Assembly (NCBI GenBank): GCA_029940115.1
Contig: JAOZRQ010000428.1
Coordinates: 1 to 6,142 of the forward strand
Origin: Desulfobacterales bacterium
GTDB lineage: Bacteria > Desulfobacterota > Desulfobacteria > Desulfobacterales > 4be13
Direction: 5' to 3'
Length of the DNA: 6,142 nt
Below, in pieces: positions 1 through 6,112 of this stretch. The notes under the pieces were generated by a model, which searched no databases, had not been told where the DNA came from, and saw nothing but the letters and a program-made list of their open reading frames with translations. Each line of letters begins with the position of its first letter. The stretch's first letter is position 1. A program made the translations under genes and the position numbers.

Positions 1-8
1 TCCCATCG

Positions 9-14
9 CCTCCA
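9..14 (-). promoter_or_regulatory. Possible Shine-Dalgarno of the next downstream gene
   Basis: On the minus strand TGGAGG lies about 18 bases after the stop of the RNB nuclease gene. It could be the ribosome binding site of a co-transcribed gene that starts at or beyond the window edge. The only ATG visible in the window (4-6) is just two bases away, which is too close for normal use, so the start is probably outside. A 12-bp perfect palindrome (TTGAAATTTCAA, 18-29) lies in the same short gap. This is a weak call because the gene itself cannot be seen. Confidence 0.25.
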
Positions 15-31
15 CCATTGAAATTTCAAGC

Positions 32-2044
32 TCACCCCACAAAGACCGACAGCACGTCTTTCCTTGCATTGGCGTGTTGAATGGTCACTTGGACCATATC
101 CTCCGGTTTCAGAGTAAGCCCCCCTGATATCGGCAACATGCATTCCATCATGTACTCTGGGAGGAGGGCGACATAGTCACTTTTCCGCCGGTTCAACACA
201 ATCGCCTCCTCTTTTTCCCCTATCCTCCCTTCAAGATGTTTCAGCAACCAGTACCGCTTTCGCCGATATTGAACCCTTGACACATGAGTCATCGGCTGTT
301 CAATGACCTGAATGACCTCGTCAATCTCTTGGGGCGCGTAAGGGGTTTCCAGACCCACCACCGCCCGTATCTGCCGTTGGGTGATCAGATCAGAATATTT
401 TCGGATGGGAGAGGTGGCCGTGGCATAAGCGTCCAGTCCCAGACCGGAGTGGCGCTCCGGCTCATGTCCCAACACGAAGCGGCTCAACAATCTGCGTTGC
501 ATCCAATTCTGAAAGAGAGTCCCCCCATCATCCTTGTACAGACGATCCTTTGGCCCGGGCTGTGAGCGGAACACAGCAGGAAGCCCGTGTCTTGCCAAAA
601 ATTCGGCCATGAGCCAGTTGGCCATGATCATGGTCTCCGAAACCAGCAAACGGCTCGGGGTCTCCCGATCAATCCTCTTGATGGCCAGCTCCCCATTCTC
701 GTCCAGCCAGATGTTGAGCTCGGGCAACGATATCTGGACCGCACCCTGATCCAGCCTTCTCTTCCGGAATTTCTGGGCAATGTCATGGAGAATGAGAAGC
801 CTTTCATCCGACTTTTCCCCCAACATCGTATTCGTCTCGGTGTAAGTGAGCTGGTCCTTGACCCTGATCATGCTCGGGAATATCTCATAATCGATGACAT
901 CCGCATACGGATTCAGGTTGATCAAAATGCTGATGGCAGGCCGGACCTCGTCGGCTTTGAGACTGCACAGATCCTCTGACAGGCAGGGGGGAAGCATGGA
1001 TATCTTCTGATCTGGCATGTAAATGGAACTTGCCCGGAGGATGGCTTCCTTGTCAAGCGGGTTTCCTCTTCTGACAAAGTGGGCCACGTCCGAGATGTGG
1101 ACCCCCACACAATAATGATCCCCTTTGTCTTCGACACTCAGGGCGTCATCATAGTCGAGGGTCGCCTGCCCGTCTATGGTGAGTACCGGAACCGAGGTGA
1201 GATCGCGGCGATGGTTCTCAACAGGTGGCTCCTGCTTCCTTTCCATCAGTTCCATTGTGTATGCCATCACCTTGTCAGGAAAGAGAGCCGGAATATCATA
1301 TTGATGCAGATCAATGTTCTCATTCTGATCCCATATGTTCAACCTGACAAGAAGGTCAAACAGGGTCTCGCCGAGGTTGAGGCCGGCTTTGTCCAGCATG
1401 GCCTTTCCGAGCTCATAATGCTTGCTCTCTTTTTCGAACAGATAAAGGGACTTGATGATCTCTATGAATTCTGTGGCCTGTTTGCCAGAGACGATGTCAT
1501 TCCCAGATGAGGAAGGGGTCTCGTCAGTTGATACCCGTTTCAGCCAGTTGGCACCAGCTTCGATGATCCGGACCTTCCGTTCGGCCTCCTTGGACTGGGC
1601 CTCGATCTGCTCGACTCGCTCCTCCGAATGCGGAAAGAAACGATTCGGATTGAATTTGAAATAGAGCTTGTCCACAAAAAATGCCCGAATCACCGCGGAC
1701 TCATGATCTTCGGTGGGATCATCCGGAAAGCTGAATTCGGTCATTGTGGGGAGGTCAATCCATTCCTGTTCGGTGTTCAACACCTCCCACAATTCCGTCA
1801 CATCAACCTCCTCGGCCAGTGCCTTGCGCCTGCTGACGGTATCCTTCAGGGTCTGAACCAATTTGTCCCTGCCCATGGAAAGACCCAGACGCATTTTGGT
1901 TTTGTGGGCCAGACGACCCTCCGAAAGCTTGATCTCACGATTGGTTTCAGTCAGCGCTCTCAGTCTCTGATTCTTGACCTCCAGAACAACCGCACATATG
2001 ATCTTCTGGCGGTCAATATATTCGACAACATTTCCTGATTCCAT
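32..2044 (-). CDS. RNase II/RNase R-family exoribonuclease (RNB domain)
   Basis: This 670-residue protein is a processive 3'-to-5' hydrolytic exoribonuclease of the RNB family, expected to degrade single-stranded RNA in the cytoplasm with Mg2+. The RNB domain spans about residues 281-562. TIDGQATLDYDDA carries the four metal-binding aspartates D291, D297, D299 and D300 with the spacing of E. coli RNase II D201/D207/D209/D210. GVHISDVAHFV (314-324), MLPPCLSEDLCSL (350-362) and SPIRKYSDL (545-553, with R548) are further family signatures. Residues 1-50 look like a small barrel beginning GNVVEYID, 185-260 like a winged helix, and 604-669 like a degenerate S1 barrel. This layout resembles the cyanobacterial/organellar RNase II-like branch more than classical RNase R, so I give no symbol. 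The ATG at 2042-2044 is preceded by AAAGG nine bases upstream. The gene lies 262 bp downstream of the small gene, beyond a large hairpin, so it is probably transcribed separately. The family call is firm; substrate preference is unknown. Confidence 0.95.
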   Translation of the reverse strand: MESGNVVEYIDRQKIICAVVLEVKNQRLRALTETNREIKLSEGRLAHKTKMRLGLSMGRDKLVQTLKDTVSRRKALAEEVDVTELWEVLNTEQEWIDLPTMTEFSFPDDPTEDHESAVIRAFFVDKLYFKFNPNRFFPHSEERVEQIEAQSKEAERKVRIIEAGANWLKRVSTDETPSSSGNDIVSGKQATEFIEIIKSLYLFEKESKHYELGKAMLDKAGLNLGETLFDLLVRLNIWDQNENIDLHQYDIPALFPDKVMAYTMELMERKQEPPVENHRRDLTSVPVLTIDGQATLDYDDALSVEDKGDHYCVGVHISDVAHFVRRGNPLDKEAILRASSIYMPDQKISMLPPCLSEDLCSLKADEVRPAISILINLNPYADVIDYEIFPSMIRVKDQLTYTETNTMLGEKSDERLLILHDIAQKFRKRRLDQGAVQISLPELNIWLDENGELAIKRIDRETPSRLLVSETMIMANWLMAEFLARHGLPAVFRSQPGPKDRLYKDDGGTLFQNWMQRRLLSRFVLGHEPERHSGLGLDAYATATSPIRKYSDLITQRQIRAVVGLETPYAPQEIDEVIQVIEQPMTHVSRVQYRRKRYWLLKHLEGRIGEKEEAIVLNRRKSDYVALLPEYMMECMLPISGGLTLKPEDMVQVTIQHANARKDVLSVFVG

Positions 2045-2061
2045 AGCCTTTGACCTTTTTC

Positions 2062-2085
2062 CTTGCCCTGCCCGGAACGGGCAAG
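2062..2085 (-). promoter_or_regulatory. Leader hairpin upstream of the RNB nuclease start
   Basis: Read on the minus strand, the leader contains two mutually exclusive stems. One is CTTGCCC pairing with GGGCAAG (2079-2085 with 2062-2068, 7 bp). The other is TGCCCG-TTC-CGGGCA (2069-2083, a 6-bp stem with a 3-base loop). They sit only a few bases upstream of the AAAGG ribosome binding site (2054-2058) and the ATG at 2044. The pairing is seen directly; a regulatory role is inferred. No run of T follows, so this is not an intrinsic terminator. Confidence 0.4.
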
Positions 2086-2166
2086 AGGAATGTCATCCTG
2101 GTTTTCATCCCTGAGAAACTTTGGCATCCTTCACGTTCACGCCAAACCCTCATCGAATTTATGAAA

Positions 2167-2304
2167 CGGCGTACTTTGTACAGGACAAAAAAATGGGCGA
2201 ACAAAGAAACCCGGCTTTTTTTCTGTCGGGAGGGAAGCCGGCCGTTCAGAAAAAAGCCGGGTTTCTTGTCCTTTCCACATTTTTTGTCCGTACACAGAAC
2301 GGCG
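2167..2304. repeat. Long imperfect inverted repeat (hairpin element, possible terminator)
   Basis: The arms at 2167-2225 and 2247-2304 pair over about 58 bases with a few one- or two-base bulges, around a 21-base spacer (2226-2246). The inner part is nearly perfect: ACAAAGAAACCCGGC plus a T-run and CTG (2201-2225) faces CAG plus an A-run and GCCGGGTTTCTTGT (2247-2269). The outer part pairs GGACAAAAAAATG with CATTTTTTGTCC and GGCGTAC with GTACACAGAACGGCG. The similarity can be followed more weakly outward to about 2153 and 2316. The element lies between the small gene's stop (2307) and the nuclease start (2044). On the minus strand the inner stem is followed by a seven-T run (2187-2193), so it could end transcription of the small gene. 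Its size and symmetry also fit a miniature inverted-repeat mobile element. The core motif recurs near 4100 and 6100. Confidence 0.8.
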
Positions 2305-2306
2305 TA

Positions 2307-2567
2307 TTAAGATTCAAGCAGTTTGAAACGGGTCCGGCATGCTTTGAACACGACCCATAATTCAGGATGGTCTGCATGGGAAGGGACGCTTTTGTTTCCA
2401 GATGTGACCTTGACATCACAGATGTTTTTCAACATCACTTTGAGAAAGGGTAGGGGATCCATTCCCACAGCATCACAGAAGCCTGCCCATGTTTCGGCCT
2501 GTCCCCAAGTAAATCCCCCGATGTCCTGAAATCTCTTTTCGACTTGGGTCATGCAATTGTCTTTCAT
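2307..2567 (-). CDS. Small hypothetical protein (86 aa)
   Basis: I do not recognise this protein. It has 86 residues, is soluble in character with no signal peptide or membrane segment, and has four cysteines that are scattered and not paired as CxxC. The middle is rich in aromatic and hydrophobic residues (GGFTWGQAETWAGFCDAVG, then PLPFLKVMLKNI), suggesting a small helical fold. The start is set by AAAGGAG at 2574-2580: the ATG at 2565-2567 lies six bases from GGAG, while the adjacent ATG at 2568-2570 lies only three bases away. The alternative start would add one methionine. The strong ribosome binding site and a reading frame free of low-complexity sequence support a real gene. The stop abuts the long inverted repeat downstream. 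Nothing in the neighbours indicates a function. Confidence 0.6.
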   Translation of the reverse strand: MKDNCMTQVEKRFQDIGGFTWGQAETWAGFCDAVGMDPLPFLKVMLKNICDVKVTSGNKSVPSHADHPELWVVFKACRTRFKLLES

Positions 2568-2570
2568 CAT

Positions 2571-2881
2571 GTTCTCCTTTCAAAATGGAATGTATTCATT
2601 TACACCATTTGAGGATTTTTTTCAACCGGATTTTGGAAAAAGGTGAAATTCGTGTCACACTCCCACCGGTTCCGGCGGGAGCGGAAGGGTGACTTTTGAG
2701 CCGGAACAATTTGAAAAATTGTTCTACACCACTTTTCAAGTTCGTCCCTTGACCGGCTCGGATTGCCGCCGGATTTGGCAATCCGCGCGAGGGGCAATGA
2801 GCGGCCATGGGCTATGGCAATGGGAAACAGACACCCATGGCTCACCTCAGGCCCAATGCCTGATGTTTTGGACTTCCTCAC
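2571..2881. other. Gene-free interval with a cluster of inverted repeats
   Basis: No credible gene lies here; the small reading frames present lack ribosome binding sites and have arginine-, proline- and serine-rich, non-protein-like composition. Several stems occupy 2654-2863: GTCAC/GTGAC (2654-2658 with 2689-2693) enclosing CTCCCACCG/CGGCGGGAG (2660-2668 with 2673-2681, one mismatch); GAGCCGG/CCGGCTC (2698-2704 with 2753-2759) enclosing GAACAATTT/AAATTGTTC (2704-2712 with 2716-2724, sharing one base with the outer arm); CGGATTGCC/GGCAATCCG (2759-2767 with 2777-2785); GCCATGGG/CCCATGGC (2804-2811 with 2834-2841); and TCAGGC/GCCTGA (2847-2852 with 2858-2863), just after the FecR gene stop. 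No T-run follows the last stem, so it is not a standard terminator. The interval could be a structured RNA, the FecR 3' untranslated region or a mosaic of repeat elements. Confidence 0.55.
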
Positions 2882-3979
2882 TTACTCAGGCTCATTGGGA
2901 AACGGCGGCAGGGTTTTTCTGATCTCCTCTGCAACGACTTCATGCTGGTTTTTGGAAATCTCCTCCTGTCTCTCCAGAACTGCTTCGGCCTCTCGGTTTT
3001 TTTCCTCTTTTTCAAGCAGAACCGACATCATCCCAAGTCTTTCCGGTTCATCTTTGTCAGGCTCGCGTAGCTTGCTTGGATGAATCAGTTCGTCATCCGA
3101 AACTCGGATCCTCTTGTCCGCAAGCGGTTCGGGCATCTCTTTTTCAACAGGCACCCTGAACTCAGATTTCTGCGGTTTGAGTTCCGGTGCTCTCTGGGCC
3201 TCCGGTTCCATGCTCTCCGGGGTGATGCTGAAGTCCCGTTTCATCACATCAATGTCTTCGATGAACAGCTCCTCCGCATCGGAAGGGAGCGCACTCTCCT
3301 CAATCACGATCCGCTCAAAATCTGTCACGAGACTCGGTTCAGCCTCGGGTCCGGCCAAGCTTACCACCTCCAGTTCGGTTCTCTCAAGGGCGGTCACCTC
3401 GGTCCGATCCTCGTCTGCAAGGATGATGAAATCAGATCCTCTCACTCCGATGACAGCGGTCTTTGTCTTCACCCGGAATTCGGAAAGTTTGAAGTTGAGC
3501 AGTTTCTTCACCCAGAAGCGGGCCTTTCCGAGATCCATGCCGAGAAACGACGAGCGGCTTTTCTTTTCCGTGTTGTAAAGGCTTCGGCTGATGACCAGTT
3601 TGGTCTGGGAAGCCAAGGTCAGTATGCTCCCGTCTTTCAGTTTCAATCGGATGCGCCCTCTTTTCTCTGTGACGATGGTATCCCCCTCAAAAAGTGGAAG
3701 CGCGTCTTTGGCCCGATACCCGATTCGCGTCTTTTCGTGAATGAGAAACACGTCTCCCTGAACCAGTTCCACCTCGCCCACCGGGGCTCCGAATCCAAGC
3801 GTAAAGCCATCTTCAATCGCCACCCCTTGAGGGAGCATGGACTCGGCGCGGGCGTTCCCAATTTGAAAATTGAAGACGGACCATCTATCCTCCTCATTCG
3901 CTCCGAAAAGACCACCAATGGAGAGAACAAGCAGGAGAAGGCCAATTTTTTTGACTGATTTTTTCCCGGGTACACTCAT
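2882..3979 (-). CDS. Exported FecR-domain protein
   Basis: This 365-residue protein has an N-terminal export signal: a basic start (KKSVKK), a hydrophobic core at about 12-26, and possible cleavage after A27 or after the ARA at 43-45. A FecR domain follows at about 66-190. Its marks are GEVELVQGDVFLI (68-80), LFEGDTIVTEKRGRIRLKLKDGS (96-118), and the closing EFRVKTKTAVIGVRGSDFII (167-186), where VRGS replaces the usual VRGT. Residues 230-365 are highly charged, with proline-rich stretches and a probable coiled coil at about 318-355. Known FecR domains are periplasmic ligand- or signal-binding modules. This protein lacks the cytoplasmic anti-sigma part of true FecR, and no sigma factor or TonB receptor gene is adjacent, so iron signalling should not be assumed. 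A periplasmic or envelope scaffold role is the reasonable inference. GGGAGG lies eight bases before the ATG (3988-3993), fixing the start. The leader carries an octamer repeat. Confidence 0.85.
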   Translation of the reverse strand: MSVPGKKSVKKIGLLLLVLSIGGLFGANEEDRWSVFNFQIGNARAESMLPQGVAIEDGFTLGFGAPVGEVELVQGDVFLIHEKTRIGYRAKDALPLFEGDTIVTEKRGRIRLKLKDGSILTLASQTKLVISRSLYNTEKKSRSSFLGMDLGKARFWVKKLLNFKLSEFRVKTKTAVIGVRGSDFIILADEDRTEVTALERTELEVVSLAGPEAEPSLVTDFERIVIEESALPSDAEELFIEDIDVMKRDFSITPESMEPEAQRAPELKPQKSEFRVPVEKEMPEPLADKRIRVSDDELIHPSKLREPDKDEPERLGMMSVLLEKEEKNREAEAVLERQEEISKNQHEVVAEEIRKTLPPFPNEPE

Positions 3980-4002
3980 AGAACGATCCTCCCATGTAAA
4001 TC

Positions 4003-4050
4003 AGTTTAAGAGTTTTTGAGTTTGTGAGTTTTTGAGTTTTTGAGTTTCTC
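4003..4050. repeat. Octamer tandem repeat upstream of the FecR gene
   Basis: Six consecutive 8-base units read AGTTTAAG, AGTTTTTG, AGTTTGTG, AGTTTTTG, AGTTTTTG, AGTTTCTC on the plus strand (CAAAAACT on the transcribed side). Three units are identical and the end units diverge. The array begins 24 bases upstream of the FecR ATG and ten bases beyond its ribosome binding site, so it lies in the leader or promoter. A change in unit number would alter promoter or leader spacing. It adjoins and slightly overlaps the direct-repeat copy at 4049-4078. Confidence 0.85.
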
Positions 4051-4078
4051 AAAATGTTCAGCGATCAGCTTGCAACAA
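4049..4078 (+). repeat. 30-bp direct repeat, left copy
   Basis: This segment (beginning TCAAAATGTTCAGCGATC and ending TTGCAACAA) matches 6113-6142 at 27 of 30 positions in the same orientation. The differences are A/G at position 5, G/A at 13 and C/G at 21. The two copies bracket the ATPase-nuclease gene. The right copy reaches the window edge, so the true repeat may be longer. Confidence 0.8.
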
Positions 4079-4094
4079 ATTGGTGCCAGCATCA

Positions 4095-4110
4095 GAAGCC
4101 GGGTTTCTTT
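4095..4110 (-). repeat. 16-bp inverted repeat, left copy
   Basis: GAAGCCGGGTTTCTTT here is the exact reverse complement of AAAGAAACCCGGCTTC at 6093-6108. The core AAGAAACCCGGCTT also forms both inner arms of the long hairpin at 2203-2267, giving four copies in the window in two inverted pairs. Confidence 0.8.
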
Positions 4111-4124
4111 AAGGAACGGCGACC

Positions 4125-4199
4125 AAACAACTTGCCCTTTTCATCTGTCGCCTGCCAATGCGGGCGCACGGTCTGTTCATCCAAATGGGAAAGTTGTTT
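4125..4199. repeat. Inverted repeat downstream of the ATPase gene
   Basis: AAACAACTTGCCC (4125-4137) pairs with GGGAAAGTTGTTT (4187-4199) at 12 of 13 positions. Inside the loop a second stem, CGCCTGC-CAAT-GCGGGCG (4149-4166), has seven pairs of which one is a wobble on the plus strand. The element starts 12 bases after the ATPase-nuclease stop codon on the minus strand, where a 3' hairpin would be expected. It lacks a following T-run, so intrinsic termination is doubtful. It may be another repeat-family element. Confidence 0.55.
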
Positions 4200-4210
4200 A
4201 GACCCGATTC

Positions 4211-6001
4211 CTAAGCATCAACTTTCAACTCCGGCAGTTTCTGCAGTCCTGTGAGCTGAATCAGCGCGTCGAGATCGGCGCGGGCCGACCAGTATATCCC
4301 ATGCTCGCGCAACAGGGCCTCGGCCTTCGGGGTGACGCCGTTGTGGGCAAAGAGCCAGAGATGGACCGTCAGGGGCCGTTCCCTCTCAAAGTATTCCCGC
4401 CCCTCAAAGTCTTTGAGCCTCTCCGCCAGATCGAGGAAGTCTCTCACGACACCCTGTCCCACCTTCTCCGTCTCCCACCATTTGCTCTCGCCCAGCCATA
4501 TCTCCGTGCCGGCCGACGCGTACACATCCACCTCGCTCTCCGCGGACGCGTCGAGCCGCAGTCGGCTGCGCATGTCGTAGAACCTGTCGGGCAGGGTGAC
4601 ATCCTCGCCGCTGTGAAAGAGCCTGCCCGGAAAGGTCTTCCGTTGCCCGTTCCAGAGGATCTGCGACAGATAGACCTCGGCAAGGTAGCCCTTGTGGTCG
4701 TTGATCCTGTGTCTCAGGGCGTCGTACTGCTTGATGGTGTCGGTGACCACCTTGGCTTGGGGCCGTCCCTCGATCTCGAACCGGCCCCACGCCCTCAGGA
4801 AGTCGAGCAGGATCGGATCATCCGTCTTGCGGAACCAGCCGCCCAACTCCATGTACTCCAGAAGATCGCCGCGGGACAGATGGATGAGGACATCCCGGAT
4901 CGTGGTGATGTCCACCTCCCTCCCCTCTTTTTCGAACAACTGCTGTTGAATGTGCTCCGGCGAAATCCGCTCCCCCTCAAGCGCGGAGAGGTAGAGCACC
5001 CATTTGGTGATGCCGTGCTCGTTGATGCGTCGAATCCAGCGCATGACCTGATCGTTCAGCTCCGCCCATATGAATCCTGAGGAGATGTCCATCGCCAACA
5101 ACCTGTCCAACACGCTTTCATCATCCAAGGATTTCCCCTGTTCCGCAGCCTGCTGGATGACAGCCGTCGTGTAAAACGGATTGCCCCCGCACCGTTCCGA
5201 AACGATCGGGGCCATGAGTTTCGGGAGTCTGACATGATAATACCGGGCCGCCCGCAAGGCGAGTTCTCTTCCCCAATACCCGGTCATCGGTTCTATGGGA
5301 TGACTCCGAAACCGTCCGAACAGCGCGCCCCGCCCCAGAATCTCCTTTGCGAGGATGGTCATCGCGGATCCGGTGACAAAATGGGGGCAGGTGGGCGACT
5401 CGACCGCCTCCTGCATGAACCCGACGACACGGAAGCCATGGTGCGGCATGTGGGTGTTCTGGAACTCGTCGAGGAACATCACCACGGTGGTGTCGTCCCA
5501 GTCCGTGACCGTCCTTGGAAGCTTCAGTGCCGCATCCTCGGGGATGGTGACCTCTTTTTCCCCGAGCGCGTTCAGCAGGTTCAACGCGCCGGCAAACCCT
5601 TCCGGAAGAGTGAGATGCGCCCTGATGTATCCTGGAAGCGCCTTCCGCGACACCCTTGACTCGGACAGGAGAAGGGGGTCTCTCAGACGGAACGCGGCAT
5701 ACCAGCGCAGAAAGTTCTCCACATACCGGGTGGCGAACTCCCACCGGTCGATCCGCTCATCTTGGAAACTGTAATAGACGGGCACCGCCGCGGCCGGGTC
5801 GCTGTGGTCCTGCTCGAAGAAGAGACGGTTGACCACCCGCTTGAATATCTCGGTCTTGCCCATGCGCCGCGGCCCCAGCAGGACCGACGACATGGCCCGC
5901 CGGGTCACGGCCTTGAGCGCATAGTCATAATAATAGTCGATAAACTCCTGACGGTCGGTGTACACCTCATCAGGGACCAGTGGTTTGACGGCGTATCTCA
6001 T
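4211..6001 (-). CDS. P-loop ATPase with C-terminal PD-(D/E)XK nuclease-like domain
   Basis: The first half of this 596-residue protein is a AAA/STAND-type ATPase: Walker A GPRRMGKT (43-50), Walker B VVMFLDEF (173-180, D178/E179), a sensor-like VTGSAMT (209-215), and CGGNPFY (271-277), typical of the family around archaeal-type ATPases. A helical, winged-helix-like stretch follows (about 330-400). The C-terminus carries KGYLAEVYLSQIL (437-449, E442), then EVDVY (490-494, D492) and LGESKWW (503-509, E505, K507). This E...D...ExK order is that of PD-(D/E)XK nuclease folds, as in the DUF234-type tails of such ATPases. Known relatives are common in archaea and bacteria, often mobile or of unproven function; a defence or DNA-processing role is inference. 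AGGAG (6009-6013) lies seven bases before the ATG at 5999-6001. A frame extending 31 codons further to 6094 crosses short repeats and is unlikely to be translated. The gene is richer in GC than its neighbours and is bracketed by repeats. Confidence 0.88.
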   Translation of the reverse strand: MRYAVKPLVPDEVYTDRQEFIDYYYDYALKAVTRRAMSSVLLGPRRMGKTEIFKRVVNRLFFEQDHSDPAAAVPVYYSFQDERIDRWEFATRYVENFLRWYAAFRLRDPLLLSESRVSRKALPGYIRAHLTLPEGFAGALNLLNALGEKEVTIPEDAALKLPRTVTDWDDTTVVMFLDEFQNTHMPHHGFRVVGFMQEAVESPTCPHFVTGSAMTILAKEILGRGALFGRFRSHPIEPMTGYWGRELALRAARYYHVRLPKLMAPIVSERCGGNPFYTTAVIQQAAEQGKSLDDESVLDRLLAMDISSGFIWAELNDQVMRWIRRINEHGITKWVLYLSALEGERISPEHIQQQLFEKEGREVDITTIRDVLIHLSRGDLLEYMELGGWFRKTDDPILLDFLRAWGRFEIEGRPQAKVVTDTIKQYDALRHRINDHKGYLAEVYLSQILWNGQRKTFPGRLFHSGEDVTLPDRFYDMRSRLRLDASAESEVDVYASAGTEIWLGESKWWETEKVGQGVVRDFLDLAERLKDFEGREYFERERPLTVHLWLFAHNGVTPKAEALLREHGIYWSARADLDALIQLTGLQKLPELKVDA

Positions 6002-6008
6002 CTTTTGG

Positions 6009-6013
6009 CTCCT
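6009..6013 (-). promoter_or_regulatory. Ribosome binding site deciding the ATPase start
   Basis: AGGAG on the minus strand lies seven bases before the ATG at 5999-6001. The upstream in-frame ATG at 6092-6094 has no comparable site, and the 31 residues it would add (including KLRTQNPEFRSQK) are encoded by the repeated CCCAGAA units. The shorter protein is therefore preferred. Confidence 0.8.
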
Positions 6014-6016
6014 AAA

Positions 6017-6030
6017 TTCTGGGTTCTGGG
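6017..6030. repeat. Heptamer tandem repeat in the ATPase leader
   Basis: TTCTGGG occurs twice in tandem (6017-6023 and 6024-6030). A decayed third copy, TTCTTAATTTTGGG, follows at 6031-6044. It lies four bases beyond the ATPase ribosome binding site. It parallels the octamer array before the FecR gene: both genes have a short tandem repeat directly upstream of the ribosome binding site. Confidence 0.55.
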
Positions 6031-6092
6031 TTCTTAATTTTGGGCGCTCGTTCCTGAAAGCGTCAGACATCAAGTTGAACAAGGAAATGACC

Positions 6093-6108
6093 AAAGAAAC
6101 CCGGCTTC
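6093..6108 (+). repeat. 16-bp inverted repeat, right copy
   Basis: AAAGAAACCCGGCTTC is the exact reverse complement of 4095-4110. The match stops abruptly on the inner side, where the flanks are unrelated. It lies four bases inside the right copy of the 30-bp direct repeat. Confidence 0.8.
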
Positions 6109-6112
6109 GCTT

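Noticed and set aside
2120..2146. Operator-like inverted repeat TTTGGC/GCCAAA upstream of the nuclease gene
   Set aside because: Only six base pairs with a 15-base gap; such pairs are expected by chance and no regulator gene is nearby.
2013..2204. 63-codon minus-strand frame overlapping the nuclease start
   Set aside because: It overlaps the nuclease start region and the inverted repeat, has no ribosome binding site, and its sequence is very basic with no family resemblance.
2847..2863. Intrinsic terminator after the FecR gene
   Set aside because: The stem TCAGGC/GCCTGA is well placed, but no T-run follows on the minus strand.
2600..2881. 93-codon minus-strand frame starting with GTG right after the FecR stop
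   Set aside because: It has a GTG start without a clear ribosome binding site, runs through several hairpins, and its arginine-, serine- and proline-rich sequence resembles no protein family.
3080..3958. Long plus-strand frame of 292 codons
   Set aside because: It is wholly antisense to the FecR protein, whose signal peptide, domain motifs and ribosome binding site are convincing; the plus-strand product has no recognisable motif.
4003..4050. Possible CRISPR array
   Set aside because: The units are 8 bases and contiguous with no spacers; no cas gene is present.
4301..5080. Plus-strand frame of 259 codons, and other frames over 4300-6037
   Set aside because: These are shadows of the GC-rich ATPase-nuclease gene; their products are low in recognisable motifs and the true frame has Walker and nuclease motifs.
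6002..6094. 31-codon N-terminal extension of the ATPase
   Set aside because: The downstream ATG at 5999-6001 has AGGAG at ideal spacing, and the extension is translated from microrepeats and abuts the 16-bp repeat.
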